A DNA stretch of 64,000 nucleotides from Halorubrum sp. CSM-61 (GTDB taxonomy: Archaea; Halobacteriota; Halobacteria; Halobacteriales; Haloferacaceae). A model generated the notes under the pieces. It saw nothing but the letters and a program-made list of their open reading frames with translations. It did not search any database and was not told the DNA's origin. The position numbers and the translations under genes were made by a program. This document shows positions 17,884 through 26,555 of the stretch, one piece after another (within the stretch, counting starts at the first letter, position 1; each line of letters starts with the position of its first letter). The DNA is taken from the NCBI RefSeq assembly GCF_003781945.1, contig NZ_RJJW01000007.1, positions 124,001 to 188,000 on the forward strand. The letters are read 5' to 3'.

Positions 17884-19281
17884 TCAGGCGAACCGTTTCA
17901 GCGAGGATTTAGAGATATCTCCGAATCGAGAATCCTCCATTACGATATCAAGGATAGCCTCTGGATTGTGGAGTAACCGATGAGAGTTGTGGCGGCCACC
18001 GCCTTTTCCCATATTCACCTCTTTAGTTTCGATTACCTGGCTGAGCTGCATCTCATCGAGGATATCCCGGAAGCGCCGTATCCCGATCGTGTCCATATCT
18101 ATCGCGTTAGTGATCTGCTGGTACGCATCGTAGAGTTCACCTGTTATGATGTAATCATCACGCGAGTAAAGTGACTTAGCAGCGATCGAGAGACAAGCCG
18201 CTTTCATTTGAGTGGGGGTTCCCTGGAGGAAGTCGCGGAATCGATCCTTTTCAAGTGCGTCTTGGGCTCTTCGCACGTGGTCTTCCTCAACTACGTCTGC
18301 TCCCTCACGATCGGCTAGCTCTCCTGCGGTCCTGAATAATCGCATTGCTTTCCGTGCATCACCGTGTTCCTGGGCTGAGAAAGCCGCGACAAGAGGAATA
18401 ACCTCATCAGTAAGAACATCATCACGAAATGCGTCATCACGCCCGCGAAGAATCTCTTGAATCTGATTTGCATTATATGGGTCGAAATTGAGTTCTTGAG
18501 TCTGGAAGGCACTCTTGGTGCGTGGGTTCAACTCGTCGAAGAAGTTGATTTGATTGCTTATTGCGATGATCCCGATCTGACACGACGTATCATTCGATTC
18601 GACTGCCTTCGCGAGACTCATCAGAACGTGGTCGCTCTTGAGAAGGTCGACTTCGTCGAGAATGATGATAGCCGAGTCGTAGTGATCGAGAATCTGCCAG
18701 AGGCGTTTGTAGAACTTGTCTTTCGGGAGCCCGGTATCGGGCATTTTCACGACGTCCTCATCCTCGTCATAGATATCCTCGTCGTTCAGTTGTTGGCCGA
18801 TTGTCGAGATGACTTGGACTTCAGTTGAGGATTTGGAGCAGTCTAGATACGTATGGCCTATTCGGATATCATCAACTGCCGCATTTACAGCTCGACGAGT
18901 GACGTATCGGGAGACGAGAGATTTTCCCGTTCCTGTTTTCCCAGTAATTGAGATGTGATTTGGGGCACCACCATAGACAGCGTCGTTCAGACAGCTGCTG
19001 ATAGTGGAAATGTAATCGTCACGTCCGACAATTCGATCGCCATCAGGTACCCAACCGACACGGACCATCTCCTTATTTTGGAAAACCCCCTTCCGTTGAG
19101 AAAAGAGCGGGTCGTCAACCTTGAATTGTTGACCGTCCCCGTCGCTTGATGGCGGTTTTCCATTCTCGTCTGGACTCCCCTTCGGTTCCGATGTTTGGAC
19201 GCGAGATCGGTCGTCTTGACCGTCTGAAGACGTAGAATCCAAATCTCGACTTTCATCGGAAGTCGAGGTGCCGTTTGACAT
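17884..19281 (-). CDS. orc1/cdc6: Orc1/Cdc6-type replication initiator
   Basis: 465 aa. An AAA+ core follows an 85-residue disordered acidic N terminus: GRDDYISTISSCL (initiator-specific opening), Walker A GKTGTGKSLVSRY (about 113-125), Walker B IIILDEVDLL (about 198-207), sensor 1 GIIAISNQINF, and sensor 2 region GDARKAMRLFRTAG. The C-terminal 130 residues (RDFLQGTPTQMKAACLS onward) are the winged-helix origin-binding domain. It binds ORB repeats and loads the MCM helicase. The gene points away from a 930-bp gap full of ORB-like repeats, the usual layout of haloarchaeal plasmid origins. It is probably transcribed as a leaderless mRNA. Confidence 0.95.
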   Translation of the reverse strand: MSNGTSTSDESRDLDSTSSDGQDDRSRVQTSEPKGSPDENGKPPSSDGDGQQFKVDDPLFSQRKGVFQNKEMVRVGWVPDGDRIVGRDDYISTISSCLNDAVYGGAPNHISITGKTGTGKSLVSRYVTRRAVNAAVDDIRIGHTYLDCSKSSTEVQVISTIGQQLNDEDIYDEDEDVVKMPDTGLPKDKFYKRLWQILDHYDSAIIILDEVDLLKSDHVLMSLAKAVESNDTSCQIGIIAISNQINFFDELNPRTKSAFQTQELNFDPYNANQIQEILRGRDDAFRDDVLTDEVIPLVAAFSAQEHGDARKAMRLFRTAGELADREGADVVEEDHVRRAQDALEKDRFRDFLQGTPTQMKAACLSIAAKSLYSRDDYIITGELYDAYQQITNAIDMDTIGIRRFRDILDEMQLSQVIETKEVNMGKGGGRHNSHRLLHNPEAILDIVMEDSRFGDISKSSLKRFA

Positions 19282-20207
19282 AGAGACACCGACGAAACCC
19301 GTTTACTTAAAAGTATTCCCACCTCGACTTCCGACGTAAATCTACCACGACGGAAAGTCTACTGGAAGGACTACCTCAATCGTCGAATAATCACGGAACC
19401 CAACACACACACCCCTTCGGTTCCGTCGTTACCGATGAACGTGTACCCCCCACGGGAAGGATAGGTACAATCACGGTTTAGAGGATAGAGCGCGTCTCTA
19501 CGGCGTTTCTGGACGTTCCAACCCGTCACCGAGCTTCGTCTTGAACGTTCCAGTCGCTCCGCTTCTTCCTTTCTAGTATTTCGTCCCGCGGAGTTGTTCA
19601 AGCTGTATTGTAATAAAGCTAGGGTGAAATAACTCAACTTTTACATATTCTTATCGTGGGACAGAATACAGACGACTCCTGCTATTCTCAGTCTAGTTAC
19701 CGCTTTTCCCGGCCGCTAACGTCGGAACTAGTGGGGTGTGTCTGGTCATCGTGATCTTGAGCTGCGTTGCCCTTGTCTATCTAACGACGGAACCGAAGGG
19801 GTGTGGGTCCGTCATCGAGTAGTGGTAGGATTTCCCCGAGACCAATTCTCTTCTCCAACCTTCGTTTATCGACATACAAGACCTGTTCTGCCCGTGGTAT
19901 CCTGAAGTATTCATCTTTTACGAGATTTCTGAGACTTTTCTTCCGTCTTTTCGTTCCACTCATCCCGCTCTTACTCTCATCTAAAGAGAGTAAATTCGCA
20001 CGCTAACGTCGGAACTGGTGGGGTGTCCCCTCCCGAAATCTGAGACTTCATACGATTTGACCCTCGTTTACGACGGAAGTCCAGGGGTGTCCCTATTGCC
20101 ATAACGCCGGAACCAGTGGGGTGTTTTTCGCCTCGCCTTACGACGGAACTGGTGGGGTGTCCCCTCTCTGGATTTTTCTCCCCTCGTTGAACTGAGGCGA
20201 TTTGTCG
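19282..20207. other. Replication origin with ORB-type repeats
   Basis: A gene-free stretch between orc1 and the methylase-like gene. Seven copies of a 23-24 bp motif, consensus TAACGnCGGAACYnGTGGGG followed by TGT, occur. One is on the minus strand at 19408-19431. Six are on the plus strand at 19717-19740, 19782-19805, 20004-20027, 20069-20091, 20102-20125 and 20138-20161. Each has the G-run end typical of origin recognition boxes. AT-rich DNA between the inverted and first direct copies (about 19610-19665, aactcaacttttacatattc) is a candidate unwinding element. Opposed boxes around an AT-rich segment beside orc1 is the known haloarchaeal origin layout. Confidence 0.88.
19303..19312 (-). promoter_or_regulatory. 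orc1 TATA box
   Basis: ttttaagtaa on the minus strand lies 22-31 bases upstream of the orc1 ATG, as expected for a leaderless transcript starting at the edge of the origin. Confidence 0.5.
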
Positions 20208-21095
20208 ATGGATTCCATCACCGACCCGAGTACATACGAACCAATCACTGAGAATCTCGATGAAGTCCACCAGAAAACGGACCTTCGTACATACGACGTC
20301 TTCACGAACTGGCTCAATTTCACCGTCACCGCTCTTAGTCGGAACGACGACGACTATCTTGACCTCGTTCACGATCTCACAGATCGTCTCCACGATGACG
20401 ACGATCTCACCAGAGATGTTCTCGAGATCTATGGGACTGCACTCGGAGCCCTCGTCAATACAATGGAAGAAACGACCGTTCCGGGATACCCGCACTCGGC
20501 GGAACTCCTCGGCGGGATTTACGAACACTACGGAGCTAACAGTGATGCCTTCGGCCAGCACTTCACACCCCAGAATGTCGCCATCGCGAAGGCTCAGATG
20601 CTCTTCAGCGCCCCCGAGAGCATTCGTGACGCCACTCCGGAGGACCCTATCACGATCAGCGATCCGGCGTGCGGGAGTGGTCGACTCCCATTCCACGCTG
20701 TCCAGCATCTCCGTCACATCTCTCCTAACACGCCCACTGTCGTCGTTGGACGCGACATCGACAAGACGTGCGCTCATATGGCCGTCATCAACTTTGCACT
20801 CCACGGCATCCCCGCGTATGTCGTCCACGGAAACTCCCTCACCTACGAGATGTGGCACGTATGGCGAGTAAACCATCCCACGCGAATCCTTACCGACTCA
20901 ACCGTCAACGGGGCTATCACTGAACTCGACCCTGACAACGCACCCATCATAACGAGCTTTGAGGAGGCCGATGGCTCCGCTCAGGACGACACCAACAACG
21001 ATAGCGACCTCTCCGAAGGAAACGTTGAGGACGCCGTCACGATCGATGATCCCGATACCATCGAGAACGTCACGCTTGACGCCTTCAGTGAATAA
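20208..21095 (+). CDS. N6-DNA-methylase-like protein lacking the catalytic NPPY motif
   Basis: 295 aa from the ATG at 20208. The HsdM/N6-methylase N-terminal signature is present: GQHFTPQNVAIAKAQM (about 117-132), then motif I SDPACGSGRLPFHA (about 151-164), and GRDIDKTCAHMAVINFALHG (motif II-III region). Beyond VVHGNSLTYEM, where NPP(F/Y) should follow, none is found, and the protein ends in an acidic tail. It may bind SAM and DNA without methylating, or may be the truncated half of a larger enzyme. It starts 46 bases after the last ORB, so replication-linked regulation or marking is possible. Confidence 0.72.
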   Translation: MDSITDPSTYEPITENLDEVHQKTDLRTYDVFTNWLNFTVTALSRNDDDYLDLVHDLTDRLHDDDDLTRDVLEIYGTALGALVNTMEETTVPGYPHSAELLGGIYEHYGANSDAFGQHFTPQNVAIAKAQMLFSAPESIRDATPEDPITISDPACGSGRLPFHAVQHLRHISPNTPTVVVGRDIDKTCAHMAVINFALHGIPAYVVHGNSLTYEMWHVWRVNHPTRILTDSTVNGAITELDPDNAPIITSFEEADGSAQDDTNNDSDLSEGNVEDAVTIDDPDTIENVTLDAFSE

Positions 21096-21118
21096 CTATC
21101 TGTATTCCACACTCCACA

Positions 21119-21649
21119 ATGTCCGTTGTTCTCCAATCCGAGGCGAACCGGCGTCAAGCCCTTCGAGAACTTTTCCAGGCCCTTGAGGACCATACGCCGC
21201 CTCCACGAGGTCTCGCACAAACCGAGTCTGGCGTCGTAGCTGCGATCGGGCCCGCACCGATGACCACCCGTGCGTGGTTCCTCGAGCGATACCCTCATCT
21301 CAAGGCCAGCGAAGAAACCGCCGAAGTGCAGGTCTATCGAGCGTACTGCTTCGACCCGACTCACACCCGAAAACCAACTACGGATCCCCGCGATCACATC
21401 CAAGGGAATTTCGTAGACGATCAGTTCGTCACCTGTCAAGTGTTCGTCCTTGATCTTCCTGCTACCAACTTCGAAAATTGTACGAGACTGGACGCAATCC
21501 TCCGGATCGCCAGCGAGCAATTCACTCCTATCATCCGTGACGGGCGACGTGTCCTTGAGAAGACGATTGTTGGCTCCGCTCGAGACGTCCACGCACTCTA
21601 TCAGCGCACTCGATATCAACCAGCTTGCGACCCATCGACGGATATGTGA
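21119..21649 (+). CDS. Unknown soluble protein
   Basis: 176 aa, 23 bases after the methylase-like gene. An N-terminal helix (QALRELFQALEDH) is followed by an alpha/beta body (CQVFVLDLPATNFENCTRLD). No motif or membrane segment is recognised. It probably belongs to the plus-strand run beginning at 20208. Confidence 0.55.
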   Translation: MSVVLQSEANRRQALRELFQALEDHTPPPRGLAQTESGVVAAIGPAPMTTRAWFLERYPHLKASEETAEVQVYRAYCFDPTHTRKPTTDPRDHIQGNFVDDQFVTCQVFVLDLPATNFENCTRLDAILRIASEQFTPIIRDGRRVLEKTIVGSARDVHALYQRTRYQPACDPSTDM

Positions 21650-21749
21650 ACTACACTGCTACCTCGATAGGAACGACGACTACACGCTCGCTCGCGTCGA
21701 CGACTAGCCAGTTCACGTTGGTCATTCGTAACATTACGGAGTTCTCACG

Positions 21750-22757
21750 ATGCCATCGAATTCCCAATCCCAACTCGATGCGTTCACGACGACCGAAGAA
21801 TCGACATCCGGCCACTCAACAAATACTCCCGCAGTAACATCGACGACTGAGAAGTCTGAAGCGACCCACTCCACAGCGGAAACACCGCTAAACGATTTCT
21901 ACGAAAATGTCCACAGGGTCTTCGAGGAAACATATCCGTCGGCACTGTTGAACGTCGATCAGGTTATGGCGCTCACTCCGGATCATAACGTCTTCTGTAC
22001 ATCTGACCTTCCTGATGAGCTCAAAGTCGCCCCAGCCCGTATCGGTCAGTGGGAACTCGATTACCACGACGATACGACCATCACCTACCGAGCCTCGGGA
22101 CGTGCCTTCGACGAACGATGGGGACAAGGCGGGTCGATTGTCCGACACCGTATCTATCTGAACGACTCCGGAGCGAACCGCGACGGGATGTGGCACTATA
22201 TGACCGAACTCGTGACCGGCTACGGGAACCCCTCACAGGTTCGGAAGGCAGACACCAGCGATAAGGCGCGACTTTCTGGGATACGCGGCTACAGCGTCCA
22301 GAACAACGACGGCGACTACGGTGTCTCCGGAGGGACGAACGCACGTATTGAAGACATCAAGACCGCAGTCGCGACGGTCGTTGCCCAACTCCATACAGAG
22401 CCCTCCACAATCCGAACGCACCTCCCTGACACCGACGACCTGGAGTGGACGCTGTCCAAATACGGCCTCAGGACGGCTACTTACGAGCGGCTGGCACCAA
22501 ACGAAACAGATTTCGACTACTTGCGTCTCACCGCAACGCAGGATCGCGTCTACCTCAAGGGGCTCAAAGAGAACGAGTCATCAGCTCAACACGACAGCGT
22601 ACCTGTCCCCATACCTGATTCGATCCCGCCCGGCTGTGCTACTCAGACCGAGCGAGCGACCACCGTTGTTGCCTCCTCGCTTTCCCCCCTGCTCATCAAG
22701 CCAATCCTCAAACCGCCAGTCGAGGAGGTGCTTGAAGCTACCGCGCTTCCGCAGTGA
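21750..22757 (+). CDS. Unknown haloarchaeal plasmid protein
   Basis: 335 aa with a disordered Ser/Thr-rich N terminus (about 45 residues), a folded middle (about 45-270) and a Pro-rich end. The middle includes EETYPSALLNVDQVMALTPD, YHDDTTITYRASGRAFDERW and RLTATQDRVYLKGLKEN. The function is not recognised. The last 60 residues differ in style from the rest; a frame change near the end cannot be excluded. Confidence 0.55.
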   Translation: MPSNSQSQLDAFTTTEESTSGHSTNTPAVTSTTEKSEATHSTAETPLNDFYENVHRVFEETYPSALLNVDQVMALTPDHNVFCTSDLPDELKVAPARIGQWELDYHDDTTITYRASGRAFDERWGQGGSIVRHRIYLNDSGANRDGMWHYMTELVTGYGNPSQVRKADTSDKARLSGIRGYSVQNNDGDYGVSGGTNARIEDIKTAVATVVAQLHTEPSTIRTHLPDTDDLEWTLSKYGLRTATYERLAPNETDFDYLRLTATQDRVYLKGLKENESSAQHDSVPVPIPDSIPPGCATQTERATTVVASSLSPLLIKPILKPPVEEVLEATALPQ

Positions 22758-22827
22758 GGATGAGACAGTCTCACTTCCCGGAACAGTCTTTTTCTTGCAC
22801 GAAGAAGATGGAGCAACAGCTCCAGAG

Positions 22828-23364
22828 ATGCATAGACGCGGTCATTACGGGCTCGCTCTTCTCGCCTTCTCACCGCTGGCGTTTCTCCTTACCGTTAGTC
22901 GAGCATCCGGAGAAGCCCTCTTGGGGATACTTATCGTCGCCGGCGTGGCACCGATTCCCGATATCGACCAGCGTCTCCCCTTCGTTTCGCACCGCGGTAT
23001 CACGCACACCGTCTGGTTCATCATCGTCGCGTCCACGATCGCAACGGCTGTGACGTGGGCCGCGGCGCTTCAGGGAACACAATCGGTGAACGGGACGCTG
23101 TCAACAGCAAGCGCTCCGTCTCTCGTTGTTCCTGCGCTTGGCGTCGGCTTTCTCGTCGCGCTGGGGCTCACGACGCACCTCCTCGGTGACGTGATAACGC
23201 CGATGGGGATCCAACCGTTCGCCCCCGTGGACGACACGGAGTACACGTGGAATCTTACGACGTCAGCGAACAGTACGGCAAATAACGCCCTCTTTGTCGC
23301 TGGACTCGGTGCCACAGGAGCTGCTATCTATATCCCGCAGGTCCTCGCGACGATCGGCGTGTAA
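22828..23364 (+). CDS. YdjM-family membrane-bound metal-dependent hydrolase
   Basis: 178 aa from the ATG at 22828. It begins MHRRGHYGLALLAFSPLAFL. IPDIDQRLPFVSHRGITHT (about 49-67) holds the conserved Asp residues and the H-RG-TH motif of the YdjM/DUF457 family. LTTHLLGDVITPMGIQPF (about 114-131) supplies the second His/Asp motif. There are four to five hydrophobic helices. Members are inner-membrane proteins with a predicted metal site; in bacteria one is SOS-induced, but the biochemical role is unknown. Confidence 0.82.
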   Translation: MHRRGHYGLALLAFSPLAFLLTVSRASGEALLGILIVAGVAPIPDIDQRLPFVSHRGITHTVWFIIVASTIATAVTWAAALQGTQSVNGTLSTASAPSLVVPALGVGFLVALGLTTHLLGDVITPMGIQPFAPVDDTEYTWNLTTSANSTANNALFVAGLGATGAAIYIPQVLATIGV

Positions 23365-23405
23365 TCGCGGCTCTAACGCGCTAATTGAGCAGGCCGTCTC
23401 TGTCA

Positions 23406-23448
23406 GTTAACCCACGAAATGGGCGATACCATCTCTGCGTGGGGTAAC
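23406..23448. promoter_or_regulatory. GTTACCCCAC/GTGGGGTAAC inverted-repeat element, copy B
   Basis: GTTAaCCCACG (23406-23416, one mismatch to the consensus) and CGTGGGGTAAC (23438-23448) are separated by 21 bp, the same total length (43 bp) as copy A. It ends 57 bases before the ATG at 23506. Confidence 0.7.
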
Positions 23449-23505
23449 TCAGATAGATTGTCGACCGAATTTCTCTCTCCCCTCTACTGGTGGAGGAATC
23501 TACGT

Positions 23506-23715
23506 ATGGGTAGTCTTTCTCGACACCGCGCACAGCAACGCTTCCGCAAGGCACTCGACCAGCGGCTCCAGGATACGTCGAGTCCAACCGAGACGTATTC
23601 AGCCTACGAGGAAGCCATCGAGGAGCTCATCGGATTGGCCCTCAACGCCGACGAACTCAACAAGGCAGCTTGCCGCGTCGCAACCGATCCCGACGCAATA
23701 GACTTCCCCGACTAA
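23506..23715 (+). CDS. Small helical protein controlled by element B
   Basis: 69 aa. The ATG at 23506 is chosen because the leader tggtggaggaatctacgt before it is nearly identical to that of the SWIM gene at 9525. The product is a charged helical protein (RAQQRFRKALDQRLQDTSS; EEAIEELIGLALNADELNKA) of unknown function. It is followed 10 bases later by the zinc-ribbon gene at 23726. Confidence 0.65.
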   Translation: MGSLSRHRAQQRFRKALDQRLQDTSSPTETYSAYEEAIEELIGLALNADELNKAACRVATDPDAIDFPD

Positions 23716-23725
23716 CGCCACACTC

Positions 23726-24217
23726 ATGTCCGAATCCGATCCGACCGACGACCGCTGGATCGACGCCCACAGCGTAACCTGCGCCATTTGTGGCTATCTC
23801 GCTGACGAACGCGAAACGAAGAACCTCTACAAAGACGACGACATTCACCTTGAGGGCGAGGCACATTGGGACTGCTGGGAAACCCACGACTGCCTCGAGG
23901 GCGGCTGGCTGATTCGCGATCCCGGCCTCGACGTCGAGGCAGACATCGATCCGCAGTCCGAGACCGTTTCACTCCCTGCCGTCTGCAAGGTCTGTGGGAA
24001 GGTTTACCGGATGTGCTACGACTTCGCCGCTCTCTACGACCCAGAGGCCGATACGTTCGAGGTACCGGTACAGATCGACGACAACATCCAGGGCCTCCTC
24101 AACACCGTCAATAGACTAGCCAACAACGGACAGATCGACCCTGAAGAAGCTCAGTACCTTCGGGATAACATCATCGCGATCAAGGACCGCCTCGGACAAC
24201 ACCGCTCACGCGAGTAG
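23726..24217 (+). CDS. Zinc-ribbon protein
   Basis: 163 aa. It has two Cys pairs: CAICGYLADERET (about 19-31) with CWETHDC (about 50-56), and CKVCGKVYRMCYDF (about 87-100). The C-terminal 45 residues are helical (GLLNTVNRLANNGQIDPEEA). No enzyme signature is seen. It is probably a DNA-, RNA- or protein-binding adaptor, co-transcribed with 23506. Confidence 0.6.
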   Translation: MSESDPTDDRWIDAHSVTCAICGYLADERETKNLYKDDDIHLEGEAHWDCWETHDCLEGGWLIRDPGLDVEADIDPQSETVSLPAVCKVCGKVYRMCYDFAALYDPEADTFEVPVQIDDNIQGLLNTVNRLANNGQIDPEEAQYLRDNIIAIKDRLGQHRSRE

Positions 24218-24255
24218 CAGAAGGCGACATTCAGCAAAGTTCAGCACAAAGTGCA

Positions 24256-24408
24256 TCACTCCGGTGCGACAACGTCCCCGCATCCCGGACACTCGGCCCA
24301 CACGCCTTCTGTGCCATCATCTTTTTCGTATTCAACTAGGGTCCACGCAGTAGTAATACGCTCATTACAGTCCGGGCAGTGACCGAGTATCTGCGTGTCG
24401 TCGGGCAT
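24256..24408 (-). CDS. 50-aa zinc-finger miniprotein
   Basis: A short minus-strand gene reading MPDDTQILGHCPDCNERITT, then TAWTLVEYEKDDGTEG and VWAECPGCGDVVAPE to a stop. The two CPxC knuckles separated by about 30 residues are the standard two-pair zinc ribbon of haloarchaeal miniproteins. It is convergent with 23726. No Shine-Dalgarno sequence is evident, as usual for short-leader haloarchaeal transcripts. Confidence 0.65.
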   Translation of the reverse strand: MPDDTQILGHCPDCNERITTAWTLVEYEKDDGTEGVWAECPGCGDVVAPE

Positions 24409-24569
24409 GGAAAGGGGATGGAAGGAGCGTGTGATAGTGTTCCTTCCACACGAACCTTGAATGTTGTCAAAAATGAGCTTTTAGCGGGCTTACAGGCCGT
24501 CCACACCAGAATTTCGGGGAGACAGCCCACCAGAACCATTAATTCAGAGCCGCCGGAACAGGACAACTT

Positions 24570-24724
24570 ATGAGTGTCCGCACAATTCTCGCTCGGTTTC
24601 TCTCCACCGGGAAGACAGAGATGGTCGTCGAGTGTCGCCAGTGCGGGACAACGTCTCTTCGGACACTGATGAATGTCCCGGGTGCGGATCGGAAGAGATT
24701 GGGTGCTATCAAATCCCGACGTGA
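24570..24724 (+). pseudogene. Frameshifted zinc-ribbon miniprotein
   Basis: ATG 24570 opens MSVRTILARFLSTGKTEMVV, then ECRQCGTT. One base later in register the second knuckle follows: SSDTDECPGCGSEEIGCYQ, ending at TGA 24722-24724. Adding one base near 24645-24650 would restore a 52-aa protein with CxxC...CxxC, a common haloarchaeal miniprotein pattern. A TATA-like ccattaattcag sits about 25-34 bases before the ATG. It is either a real mutation or a base-call error. Confidence 0.6.
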
Positions 24725-24756
24725 ATTTGTCACTGGCCGCATCAAGTGATCCGTCT

Positions 24757-24978
24757 ATGACGATCGAAACCGCACACAACGCTCCCGAAGCTGTCATCGC
24801 GCCGGTTGAGGAGATCCACGACTTCCTCGCGACTCGATTCGGTCGCGACGACGTCCTCGTTGAGGTTGAGTCATCCGGCGCCGTCCAGACCACAATCCAC
24901 CAGGACGCCGGCATCGAGTACCCCGGCGAATGGGACACTTTTCAAGATTTCACACCCTCATCAACCGACACCGCCTAA
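24757..24978 (+). CDS. Small unknown protein
   Basis: 73 aa from the ATG at 24757. It reads as one helix (EEIHDFLATRFGRDD) and two strands (VLVEVESSGAVQTTIHQ). The family is not recognised. It lies in the same direction as its neighbours, 79 bases before 25058. Confidence 0.5.
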   Translation: MTIETAHNAPEAVIAPVEEIHDFLATRFGRDDVLVEVESSGAVQTTIHQDAGIEYPGEWDTFQDFTPSSTDTA

Positions 24979-25057
24979 CCCTATTGGTCCCCTCGATCAC
25001 TTCAGCAGTCCCTCGGCTCCTAGCGTCTTTGTTTGCGGCCACGGGCCTGAACCGCTT

Positions 25058-25525
25058 ATGGCAACCCTGCAAGCAACCACCGCATCGAATCATCCGACCG
25101 TCGACCCCGATGCGGTCGAGGCTATCGAAGCAATCATCGACGATTACGACTTCTACGGGAGTTTCCACTCCCTGACCATCGGCGTCGTCGAACCCGACCA
25201 GGAGGACGCCGACCCGTACCTCGAACTCTACGGGTACGTCGCCTTCGAGGTCACAAAGCCAATTTTCGACGAAGACGGGAGTGTCGTCGATCGAACAGAA
25301 TACTGCACCGAGGAGTTCCTTGAACGTCTCGCTCCCCATCTTGAGGAGCAACTCGTCGTGGAGACCGTCGGATTCGAGAAGTGCCGTTTCCCGCTGCTTG
25401 CCGGCCAGTGGGTCGCTTGGCCTGATGGGACTCTTACCTACAATTCGTTCGACCACGCTCCTGAGAACCCGTCCGAGGAGTCGGCTACGGAAACTCCCGA
25501 CGCACCGTCTGAATCGTCTGCGTAA
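25058..25525 (+). CDS. Unknown acidic protein
   Basis: 155 aa from the ATG at 25058. It is alpha/beta with an acidic Ser/Thr/Glu-rich tail of 25 residues. Visible segments are DPDAVEAIEAIIDDYDFYGS, EEFLERLAPHLEEQLVVETV and PLLAGQWVAWPDGTLTYNSF. No motif is recognised. It is followed by the zinc-ribbon gene at 25547 after 21 bases, probably one operon. Confidence 0.6.
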   Translation: MATLQATTASNHPTVDPDAVEAIEAIIDDYDFYGSFHSLTIGVVEPDQEDADPYLELYGYVAFEVTKPIFDEDGSVVDRTEYCTEEFLERLAPHLEEQLVVETVGFEKCRFPLLAGQWVAWPDGTLTYNSFDHAPENPSEESATETPDAPSESSA

Positions 25526-25546
25526 TCCCACACCCAGCTCATCATT

Positions 25547-26062
25547 ATGGAACCACCAGATACAACGTCCGAGAATCAAGATACTGACGAGGACGCAGAC
25601 CCAGCCGCTGAGCCGACATACATCAGTATACAGCCAGCGTGTCCAGTCTGTCAGAACTCCAAGTTCGAATCTACCGAAGAAGGGGTGCCGAACAATTTCG
25701 ACACCCACTACGTCCACGTCAGATGTGCGAGATGCAAGACGCAGCTCACCATCGAGTATCGTGCCATCGATGTCTTCTGGCACGGCGGATTCGACGGCCA
25801 ACATAGCGCCGTTTCGCAGGACCTTCTCACCCCTATCCAGAACGAGTACGTCGATGAAGCATCGTATGGGATACTTCCAGATAGCGACCTCCTCTCGTCC
25901 CTTGACTGGCCGCTCACCTGTGACTGCGGCGAGAACCTCACGGGAAACGAGCTCGTCTCCGATCCAACCGTCCTCCCCGATCACGATGTCGACTACGATG
26001 ATCCCGACTGCGAAACCATCCTCTTTCGATGCGTGAACTGCGACACCATCGTCACCGTATAG
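25547..26062 (+). CDS. Protein with two zinc ribbons
   Basis: 171 aa. The first ribbon is CPVC (about 32-35) with CARC (about 63-66); the second is CDCG (about 125-128) with CVNC (about 164-167). The N terminus is acidic and disordered. It is probably a nucleic-acid- or protein-binding adaptor; the partner is unknown. It is one of at least seven small Cys-pair proteins in the window. Confidence 0.62.
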   Translation: MEPPDTTSENQDTDEDADPAAEPTYISIQPACPVCQNSKFESTEEGVPNNFDTHYVHVRCARCKTQLTIEYRAIDVFWHGGFDGQHSAVSQDLLTPIQNEYVDEASYGILPDSDLLSSLDWPLTCDCGENLTGNELVSDPTVLPDHDVDYDDPDCETILFRCVNCDTIVTV

Positions 26063-26135
26063 TGTCTCAGAGCGGCGGCTACAGAAAGTGCAGATAACAA
26101 CAGCGAATCAAACGAAATAGGATGACGAAATCGGC

Positions 26136-26303
26136 TTAGAGATCTCGAGTTTGAACGGTCTTCCTGTCGTTCGCGTCTGCACGACGCGCAGCATCGTCAA
26201 GGAGGTCAGCGACTTCCTCGTCAAGCGCATCGAAGAAGTCTGCCGAGACGTTCATTTCGTCGAGATGCTCTCGAACCTTCGATTGGACAATCAGGTCTGC
26301 CAT
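26136..26303 (-). CDS. DUF1931-type single-histone-fold protein
   Basis: 55 aa: MADLIVQSKVREHLDEMNVS, ADFFDALDEEVADLLDDAAR and RADANDRKTVQTRDL. This matches the DUF1931 family of archaeal mini-histone-fold proteins, which end in the DAARRAxANxRKTVxxRDL pattern typical of histone folds. It is probably a DNA-associated protein. A TATA-like ttaattattaa at 26330-26340 (minus) lies 27-37 bases before the start, so the transcript is likely leaderless. Confidence 0.85.
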   Translation of the reverse strand: MADLIVQSKVREHLDEMNVSADFFDALDEEVADLLDDAARRADANDRKTVQTRDL

Positions 26304-26401
26304 ACGATTCCCCGATTCTCAGACCCCGTCTTAATAATTAACGCCTCTATCGTTTGATTTCTCCCGTCCGATCGGTTCCGAGGACTCAGAATGCTCAAGA
26401 C

Positions 26402-26551
26402 TCAATCAACTCTGTTGAATAACTCATATACCTCACCAACATCAGATACGTCAGATACAATCTCGGCCGAACCGGCCACGTCCCCGACGTAACCCATCAG
26501 TAACACTCGCCCTCCCTGTAGCGCCCGCTCCGCGAACCATCCTCCACTCAT
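26402..26551 (-). CDS. Doubtful 49-aa reading frame
   Basis: A minus-strand frame reads MSGGWFAERALQGGRVLLMG, then YVGDVAGSAEIVSDVSDVGE and VYELFNRVD. The amino-acid use is protein-like, but it overlaps the promoter region of the gene at 26556 and has no recognised family. It may be a small real gene or a fragment of one. Confidence 0.3.
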   Translation of the reverse strand: MSGGWFAERALQGGRVLLMGYVGDVAGSAEIVSDVSDVGEVYELFNRVD

Positions 26552-26555
26552 CAGT

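Noticed and set aside
24336-24938. 200-codon minus-strand frame overlapping 24256-24978
   Set aside because: Ser/Thr/Cys/Pro-rich in the style of antisense frames; it conflicts with three small genes that have zinc knuckles or good starts.
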